64,000 nt of DNA, from assembly GCF_004766045.1 (NCBI RefSeq), contig NZ_SPQQ01000005.1, positions 62,001 through 126,000 of the forward strand, in the 5' to 3' direction. Below, in pieces: positions 26,392-35,471 of the stretch (its first letter is position 1; every line of letters begins with the position of its first letter). Made by a program: the position numbers and the translations under genes. The stretch comes from Desulfosporosinus fructosivorans (GTDB lineage: Bacteria > Bacillota > Desulfitobacteriia > Desulfitobacteriales > Desulfitobacteriaceae). The notes under the pieces were generated by a model. It was not told the DNA's origin. It did no database searches and was given only the letters and a program-made list of their open reading frames with translations.

Positions 26392-28218
26392 TTAATAATC
26401 AAAGGTCTCCGTAATTGACTCCATTACGGAGGTATCGCCATCCAACACGATATCCATGACCGACCAGACGTTGGGAACTACGTTCCTCAGGTAATATCGA
26501 GTGGACAGCAACTTTCCGTTGTAGAAGTTGTACTCAAAATGCTCTTTGCCGAGTTCTTCGATCTTTTTCTTGGCTATCAAGGCCTGATCCAAAAGGCACA
26601 TTCCGCCGTATAGCTGAGCGGTGGCAGTCAGGATACGACGAGAATAGGTTGGCATCATACCGGGTTTACCATCAGTCATGTACTCAGCCATGGCGGTCAT
26701 AATTGCCTTATAAGAAACCAGAGCCTTCTCCAGATTTACAAATTCCTTTTCAAATCCAACTACAGCCTTGTTCTCACTGATAAAATCTTCGATGCTCTTC
26801 AGGAACGCTGCGAAGACAGTACCCTTGCCCATGGTCCACTTACGACCTAGCAGATCTAGTGACTGAATGAAGTTGGTACCCTCCCAGATGGAATAAATCT
26901 TAACGTCACGTGCAGCCTGGGCTACGGGAAATTCTTCGCAGAAACCGTATCCACCATGGGCCTGAATGGATTCGCTAATGCAATTCCAGGCTTCGTCAGA
27001 CGGATAGGCCTTAGCGAGCGGAGTCAGGCACTCCGCCATCCCTGCGGCTGCTTTCTTACGCTCAGGGTCTGTTTCCAAGTGGCTCACTTCAATGTAGTAG
27101 GCTGCTTTGTTAATGATCGCCCGGCAGGCTTCTAGAGTTGCCTTGTTCAGCATCAGCATCCGTTTTACGTCCTCGTGGTTGATAATCTGTGTACGGCTCG
27201 CTTTCGGGTTGGTAATAGTACGACCCTGGATACGCTCTTTACAGTAAGCCGCAGTGTTCCAGTAAGCATTCGAGGCTACACCTAAGGCAGCCGAACCGGT
27301 CAACAATCTCTCCTCGTTCATCATCTGGAACATCTGGGCAATTCCCTGGCCAGTCCCGGTCTCGGTGTCGTAAGTTCCTAGGAGCAATCCACGGCAGCCG
27401 TTGTTCTCACCACAGGCCAGAGCCACTGTAGCCGACCCCTTTAGTCCCATCTTGTGCTCGACCCCAGTTGACTCCACATCGTTGGGTTCTAGGCTGCCAT
27501 CTTTGTTAACCCAGTACTTGGGAACAATAAACAAGGATATGCCCCTAGTACCTTGGGCAGCCTTGTCGATGCGAGCGAGGTAGAGGTGAATCACGTTGTC
27601 CACATGGTCGCCGTCCCCGCCGGTGATGAATATCTTGCTGCCTTTAATCTTATAAATACGTGGATTATCAGTGGGATAAGCCTTCGAGAGGATGTCACCT
27701 ACATCGGAGCCAGCGGATGGTTCGGTTAGACACATTGTCCCTGACCATGTGCCGTCGAACATCTTGGGCAGAAACATTTCCTTGTCCTGTTCTTCACCGA
27801 AGGACTGGATGAGGCCTGCGGCCCCGGACGTCAGAGCAACGTAAGGCATAAAAGCCGGGTTGACCCCAGTCATGAATTCGTTGATTGCGCACTGTATGAC
27901 GAAAGGAAGACTTCCGCCCTCATTATTCACATTGCTTGTTCCCCAGCCATTCTTATTAATATATTTGAACAGAGTTTTAAAAGATTCAGGCAGATAGACC
28001 TTGCCATTTTCAAAGTATGCCGGGTTTTTTTCGCCGTCATCGGCGGTCGGAGCCATTATTTCCCGTGCAACTTTGTCGATAGAATCGATAATCGGGTCAA
28101 TGTCGTCCACGCTATAAAAATCCTTGTGTTTATCGTAGGCAAATACCTCACTAATAGGAATCCATTCTTTGAGTATGAATTTTAGGTCTCTCGTTTTGTA
28201 TGCATAATTTGAAGACAC
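26392..28218 (-). CDS. Large acyl-CoA dehydrogenase, copy 1
   Basis: This 608-residue flavoprotein is of the long acyl-CoA dehydrogenase type (about 600 residues, as in DmdC/AcdA relatives with an extra C-terminal domain). It shows [13 protein letters not shown] (FAD/substrate loop), [48 protein letters not shown] and [12 protein letters not shown] with the expected catalytic Glu. It would interconvert a short acyl-CoA such as butyryl-CoA and its enoyl form. No etfAB genes lie in the window. It shares an operon with the CoA-transferase. A sister gene is at 29503-31359. Confidence 0.9.
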   Translation of the reverse strand: MSSNYAYKTRDLKFILKEWIPISEVFAYDKHKDFYSVDDIDPIIDSIDKVAREIMAPTADDGEKNPAYFENGKVYLPESFKTLFKYINKNGWGTSNVNNEGGSLPFVIQCAINEFMTGVNPAFMPYVALTSGAAGLIQSFGEEQDKEMFLPKMFDGTWSGTMCLTEPSAGSDVGDILSKAYPTDNPRIYKIKGSKIFITGGDGDHVDNVIHLYLARIDKAAQGTRGISLFIVPKYWVNKDGSLEPNDVESTGVEHKMGLKGSATVALACGENNGCRGLLLGTYDTETGTGQGIAQMFQMMNEERLLTGSAALGVASNAYWNTAAYCKERIQGRTITNPKASRTQIINHEDVKRMLMLNKATLEACRAIINKAAYYIEVSHLETDPERKKAAAGMAECLTPLAKAYPSDEAWNCISESIQAHGGYGFCEEFPVAQAARDVKIYSIWEGTNFIQSLDLLGRKWTMGKGTVFAAFLKSIEDFISENKAVVGFEKEFVNLEKALVSYKAIMTAMAEYMTDGKPGMMPTYSRRILTATAQLYGGMCLLDQALIAKKKIEELGKEHFEYNFYNGKLLSTRYYLRNVVPNVWSVMDIVLDGDTSVMESITETFDY

Positions 28219-28318
28219 TGCAATAACCTACCTTTCAGAATTACTGGTGTTGCCCCATCACATTGAAAACAAGTTAGATTGATTCTACGGCGGTCGCCCT
28301 AGTTGCACTTATGCTCCC

Positions 28319-28349
28319 AGAAAGTATGTAACCGAAAGTTATACTTTCT
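28319..28349. terminator. Hairpin between SDR and acyl-CoA dehydrogenase genes
   Basis: AGAAAGTAT(G)TAAC pairs with GTTATACTTTCT around CGAAA. It lacks a T run, so it may attenuate or protect the transcript rather than end it. Confidence 0.5.
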
Positions 28350-28357
28350 GACTAGTA

Positions 28358-29137
28358 CTAAATGGCAAGATATCCCCCGTCAACGGCCAGTATCTGTCCA
28401 GTGCAATAACTAGAAGCATCCGAAGCGAGGTACACTACTGCCCCCTTAAGCTCTTCATCCCCGCCGAAACGCCGCATGGGGATATGCTTCATCACAATAT
28501 TTCCCATTTCGCTATTCCTAGTCTCCTCAGTCATATCCGTTGGGAAATACCCTGGAGCAATTGCATTAACTGTAATGTTATAACGAGCCCACTTCGCAGC
28601 GAGGTCTTTAGTCATAATATTGATCGCACCTTTGCTAGCCATGTAAGCAATTGCATCTGTTGCTTCCGCTTCGGCCCCTACAAACCCACAGACTGAAGAA
28701 AGGTTAATTATTTTTCCATACTTTTGTTTGATCATCACCTTACCAGCTTCCTGGCAGCCGAAGAAACAGCCGTTCAGGTTAACGCCCATAACCTTATTCC
28801 AGCCTTTTAATGTATGATCAACAGCCGGTTCTCCCCATACCACTCCTGCATTATTAACCATTATGTCAAGCTTCCCAAATGCACGAACAGTTGTAGCTAT
28901 CAAATTTTGAACACTTTCCTGGTTGCTTACATCACAGGCTACAGGAAGTGCTTTGACTCCTAGTTCCTTACTGATTTTTTCTGCGGCTACTTCACAACGG
29001 TTGAGTTTTCTCGCCGCCAATATAACGTTGGCGCCCGCCTCAGCTAAGCCAGTTGCCATTTGCAAGCCCAAACCAGTCGAACCTCCGGTGATGACTGCAA
29101 CACGCCCACTTAGATCAAACATTTTTTGAATACCCAT
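28358..29137 (-). CDS. Short-chain dehydrogenase/reductase
   Basis: The protein (about 259 residues) is a classical SDR: cofactor motif TGGSTGLGLQMA (residues 18-28), NNAGVVWG, catalytic Ser in NLSSVCGFVG, YMASKGA (Tyr-x-x-x-Lys), and IAPGYFPTDMT. ATG 29137 is chosen because AAAAGGAG stands 8-14 bases upstream and MGIQKMFDLSGRVAVITGG is the family start. It is the first gene after a sigma-54 promoter. It may reduce or oxidise a hydroxyacyl-CoA or a short hydroxy acid in the pathway. Glucose/gluconate-dehydrogenase-like SDRs are also similar, so the substrate is open. Confidence 0.85.
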   Translation of the reverse strand: MGIQKMFDLSGRVAVITGGSTGLGLQMATGLAEAGANVILAARKLNRCEVAAEKISKELGVKALPVACDVSNQESVQNLIATTVRAFGKLDIMVNNAGVVWGEPAVDHTLKGWNKVMGVNLNGCFFGCQEAGKVMIKQKYGKIINLSSVCGFVGAEAEATDAIAYMASKGAINIMTKDLAAKWARYNITVNAIAPGYFPTDMTEETRNSEMGNIVMKHIPMRRFGGDEELKGAVVYLASDASSYCTGQILAVDGGYLAI

Positions 29138-29305
29138 GTATAATTTCTCCTTTTGATACCCATTTTGAGGGAAAGACATGCGCCTCTAAGACTCTGTTCA
29201 GGCCCGTTGTAGAATTAAAGATTGGCACCACCTCGCAATCATTAGAATCAAAGTACTCAAATGTATGACATATAAGGAAATACATTTACGTTAATTTTAA
29301 GAATA

Positions 29306-29322
29306 TTGCAATAATCATGCCA
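29306..29322 (-). promoter_or_regulatory. Sigma-54 promoter of the SDR operon
   Basis: Minus-strand TGGCAT-GATTA-TTGCAA is a near-ideal -24/-12 element 170 bp upstream of the SDR start. Confidence 0.88.
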
Positions 29323-29398
29323 GGAAGCTTATCAGTAAAGTAAAGCTAATTACTAGGTTTTTTTAATATGTTCCACAGTGAGAGATTATTGTAACTGA

Positions 29399-29433
29399 TG
29401 TAGTGTTGTCTAACACTGTTGTCTATTGCTACA
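29399..29433. promoter_or_regulatory. Tandem activator sites upstream of the SDR operon
   Basis: TGTAG-N7-TAACA (29399-29415) and TGTTG-N7-CTACA (29417-29433), 18 bp apart and about 85-110 bp upstream of the -24 element. Confidence 0.72.
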
Positions 29434-29502
29434 GACTCCCCTCTTATTGGCAAAGGGAATACTGCAACAGTTGCTATTTAGGCATATGAAAGAAAATGTC
29501 CC

Positions 29503-31359
29503 TTAGTCAAAGAAATACTCCTCTTCCATCTCTAAAAAGGCTCTATCATTTTTCTTAATGGATTCGAACTTACCGATTACCGCAGGCAATAGCATTCCCA
29601 AATAGTATTTTGCGGTCACTATTTTACCTGTATAAAAATTGGCATTAGAATTACCTTTAAATAGATAATCCTGCGCGCTTTTTTCTTTTGCAGTATATAT
29701 TTTATTTATTACGTCCAGCTTATTGCTAGCTAATGTAGCCTGCCATAGGAACATCCACCCCACCATTAAATCTCCCCATATTTCGAGATAGGTCTGTGCC
29801 CAAGATTGAGTTAACGCCAATTCTCCATAAGAGTTCTGAGTTTTGATCTGTTCAGTTATTTCCTCAAGCGTGTCCAGGTACATACTCAACTCATTAGCAT
29901 ACGAAGCCAATTCAGGGACTTCAAGAGCATCCTTGATAGTTTCGTTGACTTGGAAAATAATCGCCTTGTAAGCCGCCCCATTCTTCATATTAATTTTACG
30001 GCCGATCAGGTCTAAGCATTGAATGCCGTTAGTTCCCTCATAAATAGAAGTTATCTTACTATCCCTGGCGAACTGCTCCACTAAATACTCCGAGCAGTAT
30101 CCATACCCACCGAGGACTTGTATAGCTTTTATACATACATCAAAGCCCTTATCGCTACCATAGGCCTTGCAGATAGGAGTCAGTACCTCGAGAATGTCAC
30201 TGTATTTTCTCTTCTCCTCCTCGTCGTCTTCGTAAACATGCATCTTGTCCATACAGTAAATAGAGTATAGTATTAAGGCCCTTACCCCTTCGGTATAACT
30301 TTTCATCCACATAAGGTTTGTTTTTACATCCGAATGAACAATAATAGGATCCTGGTCGAAGCCTTTCTTGCCCAATCCAAGGCCTTGACTTCTTTCCCGA
30401 GCATAATTTAAGGCATGCAAATAGGCTGTACTTCCCTGGGCTAATCCTTGCAGTCCAACCAGCAGTCTCTGTTCATTCATCATGTTGAACATGGTTACAA
30501 TCCCATTTCGTTCTTGGCCAAGGAGTTCCCCAACACAATTTCCGTTATCACCAAAAGCCAATACGCTTGTTGCTGAGCCTCTCATGCCCATTTTGTGCTC
30601 AATTCCGACGCAAGTGACGTCATTATCTTCGCCAAAGCTTCCGTCATCATTTACTCTAATTTTAGGAACCACGAAACAGGATAATCCTTTGGTTCCTTCT
30701 GGATCGCCTTCTATCCTGGCCAAAACGATATGAATGATATTCTCCGTTAAGTCAGTTTCTCCGCCGGTGATGAATATCTTCCCACCGCTTAGGGAGTATG
30801 TCCCATCTTCGTTTTTCCGGGCTTTAGTTCTAACCGCACCGACATCACTACCCGCTTGAGATTCAGTCAGACACATGGTTCCGCTGTATATCCCAGCGTA
30901 CAACTGCAGCATGTATTTCTTTTTCTGTTCCTCGGTCCCAAAAACCTCAATAACTTTTGCAGTGCTATGCGTCAAGCCATAATAACCAGTAAGGCCATGG
31001 TTGGCTGCAAAAAACAGCTGCTTGCAGATATAATCTATAACAAGAGGTAGGTTCTGCCCTCCTACTTCATAAGACTCCTGAACGCAGAACCAACCACCAT
31101 CGCATAGCTTTTGAAAGGGCTTATGGTACACATCTGGAACCTTTACCTTGCCGTTATCCCAAGTACAGCCCTGTTTATCTCCTGGATTATTGGCTGGTGC
31201 AAAATCGTTAACCGCCAGTTTTTCTGCAGCGTTAATAATCATTTCAAAGGTATCCAACGAATGGTCACTATAACGCTCCGACTTGCACAGTTCTTCTACA
31301 TTAAGCTGTTCATATAGTATAAAACGAGCATCTTTTAAATCGCATAATTTATTACCCAT
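29503..31359 (-). CDS. Large acyl-CoA dehydrogenase, copy 2
   Basis: This flavoprotein of about 618 residues parallels the 26392-28218 product: MCLTESQAGSDVGAVRTKA, KIFITGGETDL, GIEHKMGMRGSATSVLAFG, IQVLGGYGYCSEYLVEQFARD and ITSIYEGTNGIQCLDL. In this copy the residue block at the catalytic loop reads IYEGTNGIQ. ATG 31359 (MGNKLCDLKDARF) is preferred over an upstream ATG because GAGGAG lies 9 bases before it. It is transcribed alone from its own sigma-54 promoter. Probably a second chain-length or substrate form of the same reaction. Confidence 0.9.
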   Translation of the reverse strand: MGNKLCDLKDARFILYEQLNVEELCKSERYSDHSLDTFEMIINAAEKLAVNDFAPANNPGDKQGCTWDNGKVKVPDVYHKPFQKLCDGGWFCVQESYEVGGQNLPLVIDYICKQLFFAANHGLTGYYGLTHSTAKVIEVFGTEEQKKKYMLQLYAGIYSGTMCLTESQAGSDVGAVRTKARKNEDGTYSLSGGKIFITGGETDLTENIIHIVLARIEGDPEGTKGLSCFVVPKIRVNDDGSFGEDNDVTCVGIEHKMGMRGSATSVLAFGDNGNCVGELLGQERNGIVTMFNMMNEQRLLVGLQGLAQGSTAYLHALNYARERSQGLGLGKKGFDQDPIIVHSDVKTNLMWMKSYTEGVRALILYSIYCMDKMHVYEDDEEEKRKYSDILEVLTPICKAYGSDKGFDVCIKAIQVLGGYGYCSEYLVEQFARDSKITSIYEGTNGIQCLDLIGRKINMKNGAAYKAIIFQVNETIKDALEVPELASYANELSMYLDTLEEITEQIKTQNSYGELALTQSWAQTYLEIWGDLMVGWMFLWQATLASNKLDVINKIYTAKEKSAQDYLFKGNSNANFYTGKIVTAKYYLGMLLPAVIGKFESIKKNDRAFLEMEEEYFFD

Positions 31360-31520
31360 TACAGTCACTCCTCTAATAATGCGCATCTACTAATCAATAC
31401 TATTTGTTTCCACGCTTACTCCAGTGTTTAATCTACTCTGATGACTGCTGCATCTCCTTGCCCGTTATCAGAAACATGTTCACAGAAAATCCTCCTTTCA
31501 TAAGGTTCGTAATTATAACT

Positions 31521-31536
31521 CGCAATTTCTATGCCA
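31521..31536 (-). promoter_or_regulatory. Sigma-54 promoter of acyl-CoA dehydrogenase copy 2
   Basis: Minus-strand TGGCAT-AGAAA-TTGCG with exact -24/-12 spacing, 165 bp upstream of the start. Confidence 0.85.
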
Positions 31537-31609
31537 AATAAACGACTGCTAAAAAGAAGCCCCTCCTCCCAAAACCCGCCTATATGGGAAAGTAATTCAA
31601 TGTCTGGTA

Positions 31610-31644
31610 CGATGTGTTTCTTTACAGTGTTGTCTTTTCTTACA
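31610..31644. promoter_or_regulatory. Tandem activator sites upstream of acyl-CoA dehydrogenase copy 2
   Basis: TGTTG-N7-TTACA at 31628-31644, with a weaker partner CGATG-N7-TTACA at 31610-31626, again 18 bp apart. Confidence 0.6.
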
Positions 31645-31707
31645 CTTCTGCGAACTCTTTATTTATTCATGTGAAACTATGCGTGAGAGGAAATAGACTA
31701 TAAAAAA

Positions 31708-31744
31708 AACAAGCCCGATGATGAGAAACATCATTGGGCTTGTT
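31708..31744 (-). terminator. Terminator of the sigma-54 activator gene
   Basis: AACAAGCCCGATGATG pairs with CATCATTGGGCTTGTT around AGAAA; TTTTTTTTATAG follows on the minus strand. Confidence 0.9.
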
Positions 31745-31777
31745 ACTATTTGTTTAATATACAGATCTCAAATAGTT

Positions 31778-33631
31778 TTAAAGTTTATATTTGGCTATCT
31801 TTTGATAGAGAGTTGTTCTTGCTACACCAAGTTCATTGGCTACCCTAGTAATATTGCGGTTGTGCTGTTCAAGTAGGCTTTCTATAAGATCCCTCTCATA
31901 ATTCTTTATCGGCATATAATTTCCTCGGGTCTTCGTAGAACGAATCTCTACTGGCAAATGATCTATGGATAAGATAGTGTCGTTGCAGACGTTTACTACA
32001 CGTTCCAATACATTTTGCAGTTCTCGTATGTTTCCAGGCCAAGGGTATTTGTTGAATATTTCTAATACGTTTTTATCTGGTTTAATAGCAGGTTTTTTAA
32101 ACTTAATACAAAGATTATCGAGAATTCTTTTTGTAAACAGGGCAATATCTTCTTTCCTTTCACGTAGAGGTACCATCCGTATAGCAAATACATTAAGTCG
32201 ATAGAAAAGGTCTTGGCGAAACTTTCCCTGGCTGACCTCGAGAGATAAGTCTTTATTGGTAGCGGCAATAATCCGAACATCCACAGGGATTACATCGTTT
32301 CCGCTAACTCGGGTTATTGTCTTTGTTTCCAATACCCTTAAAAGCGAGGTTTGAAGTTCTAGCGGCATTTCACCAATTTCATCTAGAAATATTGTCCCAC
32401 CGCTAGCTAGCTCAAATTTCCCCATTTTCCCCCCACGGCTGGCTCCAGTAAAGGCGCCCTCCACATAGCCAAATAACTCACTAGCGATCAGTTCACGGGG
32501 AATAGCTCCACAATTCAGCGCTACGAAAGGACCTCTTTTTCTAATCCCCGTGTTATGAATAGCTTGGGCGAACACATCTTTACCAGTGCCGCTTTCTCCG
32601 AGAAGCAAGACGTTAGATGTGCTATCGGCGGCCTTGCGGGCGAGCTCCACTGTTTCTAGGTAAGCTGGTTCCTCTCCAACTAAATCTAAGAAAGTACAAT
32701 TTACTCTGGCTCCACTCATACGTTGTACTAGTTTTTGAGCACGGGAAATTTCGTTTAACAGAAGTACTGTTCCTTTGTTAATACCATTACCCTTGATGGG
32801 ACGCGTTGTAACTAGATAGGTTGTCTTAACCTTCCCAATAAAAATATCCACTTCATGATCCGTCACTTGCCTGTTAAATTTAATCATATTCTTCAATTCA
32901 CTATTTTTATCTCCAAAAATGGTATCACAGTTACCCTTAAGAGATTCTGCAGCATTATGTTCTAAATATTGTGCAGCTATACTGTTTATTTGAGTGATTT
33001 GCCCTTCTTCGTCGACAGCTAACAACCCTTCGGAAATAGATTCAATGATAGCATTTTTATAATTATTGGATAACTCCAATAATGAAACGGTTTCTTCCAA
33101 CTTTAACTGATTTTCAATTGCATTAACTGCAGTAACCGCCATACCCAGGGTGTGGGGATGGACTTTTTCATAGGAACCGCTAATAACAAGCGCACCTATT
33201 AACCTACCCTGAGGATCGTGGATGGGAGCCCCCGAACAAGTCCAATGGTGTGCTTCTAACCAATAATGCTCCCGTCCAAATATTTGTACTGGTTTATCTA
33301 AGAACAAGGCGGTCCCAACTCCGTTATTACCAATGGTTTTCTCCGACCAATCTACCCCTGGTACAAAATCACCGGCAATAGCCGATGATTTTACTTTCTC
33401 GTCCCCATACATTTCCAACAAACATCCTTGTTCATCGGCTAAGACAATAACAAAATTCCCGTCCCCAACAAAATTAAAAAGATTTTTCATTACTGGTAAA
33501 CTTACATCGATTAATTTTCTATACTTATTTACATGTGTTTCTAATTCAATTCCTTGATACACCGTAATAGGTTTAGCTTTAATTGGATTAACCTTATAAT
33601 AATGACAACGATCCCAGGAATCTAGTATCAT
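31778..33631 (-). CDS. Sigma-54-dependent activator, AcoR-like (GAF-PAS-AAA-Fis)
   Basis: The 617-residue regulator has an N-terminal GAF sensor (about residues 50-190), a PAS-like segment (195-290), the AAA+ domain with Walker A GESGTGKDVFAQAIHN, the sigma-54 contact loop EGAFTGASRGG and DEIGEMPLELQ, and a Fis helix-turn-helix at the end (NITRVANELGVARTTLYQKI). It should bind TGTTG-N7-CTACA sites and activate the five sigma-54 promoters around it. The first Met (33631) has a poor binding site. In-frame codons upstream encode KIKKLWKRFINEG and REMILDSWDRC, typical of this family, so the real start is probably near 33730, at a non-ATG codon after GGGAGGT. Confidence 0.92.
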   Translation of the reverse strand: MILDSWDRCHYYKVNPIKAKPITVYQGIELETHVNKYRKLIDVSLPVMKNLFNFVGDGNFVIVLADEQGCLLEMYGDEKVKSSAIAGDFVPGVDWSEKTIGNNGVGTALFLDKPVQIFGREHYWLEAHHWTCSGAPIHDPQGRLIGALVISGSYEKVHPHTLGMAVTAVNAIENQLKLEETVSLLELSNNYKNAIIESISEGLLAVDEEGQITQINSIAAQYLEHNAAESLKGNCDTIFGDKNSELKNMIKFNRQVTDHEVDIFIGKVKTTYLVTTRPIKGNGINKGTVLLLNEISRAQKLVQRMSGARVNCTFLDLVGEEPAYLETVELARKAADSTSNVLLLGESGTGKDVFAQAIHNTGIRKRGPFVALNCGAIPRELIASELFGYVEGAFTGASRGGKMGKFELASGGTIFLDEIGEMPLELQTSLLRVLETKTITRVSGNDVIPVDVRIIAATNKDLSLEVSQGKFRQDLFYRLNVFAIRMVPLRERKEDIALFTKRILDNLCIKFKKPAIKPDKNVLEIFNKYPWPGNIRELQNVLERVVNVCNDTILSIDHLPVEIRSTKTRGNYMPIKNYERDLIESLLEQHNRNITRVANELGVARTTLYQKIAKYKL

Positions 33632-33724
33632 CTCTCGAACAGATTCACGATCAGATTCATGATCAGATATACCTTCGTTGATAAACCTTTTCCATAATTT
33701 TTTTATTTTCTCTTGCGATGTAAA

Positions 33725-33743
33725 AATTATACTGGCACCTCCC
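33725..33743 (-). promoter_or_regulatory. Strong ribosome binding site before a non-canonical start (ATA/ATT) of the activator gene
   Basis: Minus-strand GGGAGGT (33743-33737) is followed after 6 bases by ATA (33730-33728) and then ATT (33727-33725), both in frame with the activator. The frame is open from just after a TAA at 33754-33752 and contains no ATG, GTG or TTG until 33631. ATT and ATA are rare but known starts (as in infC) that limit expression. Confidence 0.5.
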
Positions 33744-33867
33744 GAAAGGATTTATTCTTCCAATGACCTTGAAGGGCTTAACGAAGAAATCCAGCTTGGC
33801 ATAAAGACGAATTATTATTTTATTAAGAATTATTATTTTATTAAGAATTATGTATATATTATAGCAC

Positions 33868-33902
33868 TGCATCAAATATGTACAGTGTTGTAATTTGCTA
33901 CT
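33868..33902. promoter_or_regulatory. Tandem activator sites between the activator and alcohol dehydrogenase genes
   Basis: TGTTG-N7-CTACT at 33886-33902 with a weak partner TGCAT-N7-GTACA at 33868-33884. It could serve the alcohol dehydrogenase promoter 280 bp to the right, or control the activator itself. Confidence 0.55.
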
Positions 33903-33991
33903 GCTTGATTTATTATTCCAACCGGTATATCTTAAATTTTTCTTCAATACCCAATAATTTCAGAATAGGATTTAGGAAACCCAGTCAAAGA

Positions 33992-34045
33992 AAATCACAC
34001 ACGGACTTCATCCATAGTAAATCATGGCGGAAATCCGTGTGATTT
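33992..34045 (+). terminator. Hairpin upstream of alcohol dehydrogenase
   Basis: AATCACACACGGA pairs with TCCGTGTGATT across a 30-base loop, followed by TCTTTTATT. It may insulate the dehydrogenase promoter from upstream reads. Confidence 0.55.
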
Positions 34046-34183
34046 CTTTTATTGTGCTTTCAATTACATTAATCTTGTTCTATATCATCCAGGGTCCACC
34101 CATTGGAATATTTTTTTCGTTAGATTCCCTGATACGTCTTTGATGGGATCAGTCTTCCGGGCATTTCTAGGTTTCGGACGGCA

Positions 34184-34199
34184 TGGCACAAATATTGCG
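34184..34199 (+). promoter_or_regulatory. Sigma-54 promoter of alcohol dehydrogenase
   Basis: TGGCAC-AAATA-TTGCG matches the -24/-12 consensus exactly, 60 bp before the start codon. Confidence 0.88.
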
Positions 34200-34257
34200 T
34201 TAGCATGGTAGGGAAGGTACAACTAGAAAAATAAATATAGCAGAAGGAGGAAAGAAG

Positions 34258-35334
34258 ATGAAACAGGAAACCATGAAAGTCCTTGTGTATCATGAACCAG
34301 GAAAGATCAGCTTGGAGGATGCTCCAGTGCCCGAGATTATCAAATCATCTGATGCCATAGTAAAGGTGACCCTATCTACAATATGTGGCAGCGACATTCA
34401 TATTATCGGCGGCCATGCCGGTGTTCAACCTCCGCATATTATTGGACACGAGTTCTGTGGGGAAATAGTTGAACTTGGTTCTGCCATTAATGATTTTAAG
34501 GTAGGAGACAAGGTAGCTATCTCCTGTGTTGCTTCTTGCGGTGAATGTTTTTACTGCAGGCAGGGTCTGCATTACCACTGCACTGACCCAGACTGCACCT
34601 GTTTCGGAACAAATAGAGCTAACGGACCATCGCTTAACGGATGCCAGGCTGAATACGTTCGTTTACCATATGCCTCTAATTATATGCATAAAATTCCCGA
34701 AGGTTTTACAGAAGAAGACATGCTATTTATCGGTGACATCTTATCGACAGGCTATTTTGGCTGCGAACAGGCTCATATTCAACCAGGGGACAGTGTACTC
34801 ATCATCGGTGCTGGCCCAGTCGGAATGTGTGCTGCAATAACCGCTAAGTTGTGGGGGCCTGCACAGATCATAATAGTCGATCAGATTCAGTCCAGACTTG
34901 ATGTATGCTTAAGGGAGGGTATCACCGATATTGCCCTGAATTCCACAGACGTCGATGTCTTGAAAAAGGTACGTGAACTAACAGACGGACGTGGGGCCGA
35001 CAGAGTCATCGAGGCAATTGGATCAGAAGCCACCCTGTTGACGTCCCTTCGAGCGGTTAGGATCGGCGGTAATGTCTGCACTATTGGTAGTTATGCAAAA
35101 CCCGTAACCCTCCCACTAAACACTCACTGGGTTAAAAATATCACTCTCAGTATGGGGTTTGTCCCGGTGGACCGTATGCCTGAACTGATCAAGCTTATTC
35201 AGGGAGGGAAAATTAATACCAAGTTCCTGATGACCCACCGAGCGCCTCTTAATGATATCATCAACGGATATGACGTTTTCGGCAACAAGAAGGACGGCTG
35301 CCTCAAATGGGTTATCACCCCTTATGAAAGATAA
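34258..35334 (+). CDS. Zinc-dependent alcohol dehydrogenase
   Basis: The 358-residue medium-chain dehydrogenase has catalytic zinc ligands Cys43 (TICGSD) and His64-Glu65 (GHEF), four structural zinc cysteines (94, 97, 100, 108), and the NAD-binding GAGPVGMCAA. GCAGAAGGAGG precedes the ATG at 34258. It is driven by its own sigma-54 promoter inside the 4-hydroxybutyrate cluster. A role as 4-hydroxybutyrate dehydrogenase (to succinate semialdehyde) or another hydroxy-acid or alcohol dehydrogenase fits, but classical bacterial 4-hydroxybutyrate dehydrogenases are iron-type, so the substrate is open. Confidence 0.88.
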   Translation: MKQETMKVLVYHEPGKISLEDAPVPEIIKSSDAIVKVTLSTICGSDIHIIGGHAGVQPPHIIGHEFCGEIVELGSAINDFKVGDKVAISCVASCGECFYCRQGLHYHCTDPDCTCFGTNRANGPSLNGCQAEYVRLPYASNYMHKIPEGFTEEDMLFIGDILSTGYFGCEQAHIQPGDSVLIIGAGPVGMCAAITAKLWGPAQIIIVDQIQSRLDVCLREGITDIALNSTDVDVLKKVRELTDGRGADRVIEAIGSEATLLTSLRAVRIGGNVCTIGSYAKPVTLPLNTHWVKNITLSMGFVPVDRMPELIKLIQGGKINTKFLMTHRAPLNDIINGYDVFGNKKDGCLKWVITPYER

Positions 35335-35377
35335 GACCTTGCATAAACAGCCTTTAGGACAGCCCAATCCACATAAA

Positions 35378-35411
35378 CAATATCCCTTAAATAATTATTT
35401 AAGGGATATTG
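35378..35411. terminator. Bidirectional hairpin between convergent genes
   Basis: CAATATCCCTTAAAT and its exact complement flank AATT. It sits between the ends of the alcohol dehydrogenase (35334) and thiolase (35472) genes. It lacks a long T run. Confidence 0.75.
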
Positions 35412-35471
35412 TGGAGACTCTTACCCAAGATGCTTCCAGTGAGTCCGGGGGGGTAACGTTTAACGTTCAAT

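Noticed and set aside
27020..27040. GGAGTCAGGCACTCC resembling the dispersed motif
   Set aside because: It lies inside the acyl-CoA dehydrogenase coding sequence and is a chance match.
28300..28320. Possible sixth sigma-54 promoter before acyl-CoA dehydrogenase copy 1
   Set aside because: TGGGAG-CATAA-GTGCA departs from the consensus at key bases, and no enhancer pair lies upstream.
33663..33947. Minus-strand open frame of 94 codons
   Set aside because: It overlaps the upstream part of the activator frame out of phase and has low-complexity A/T-rich content.
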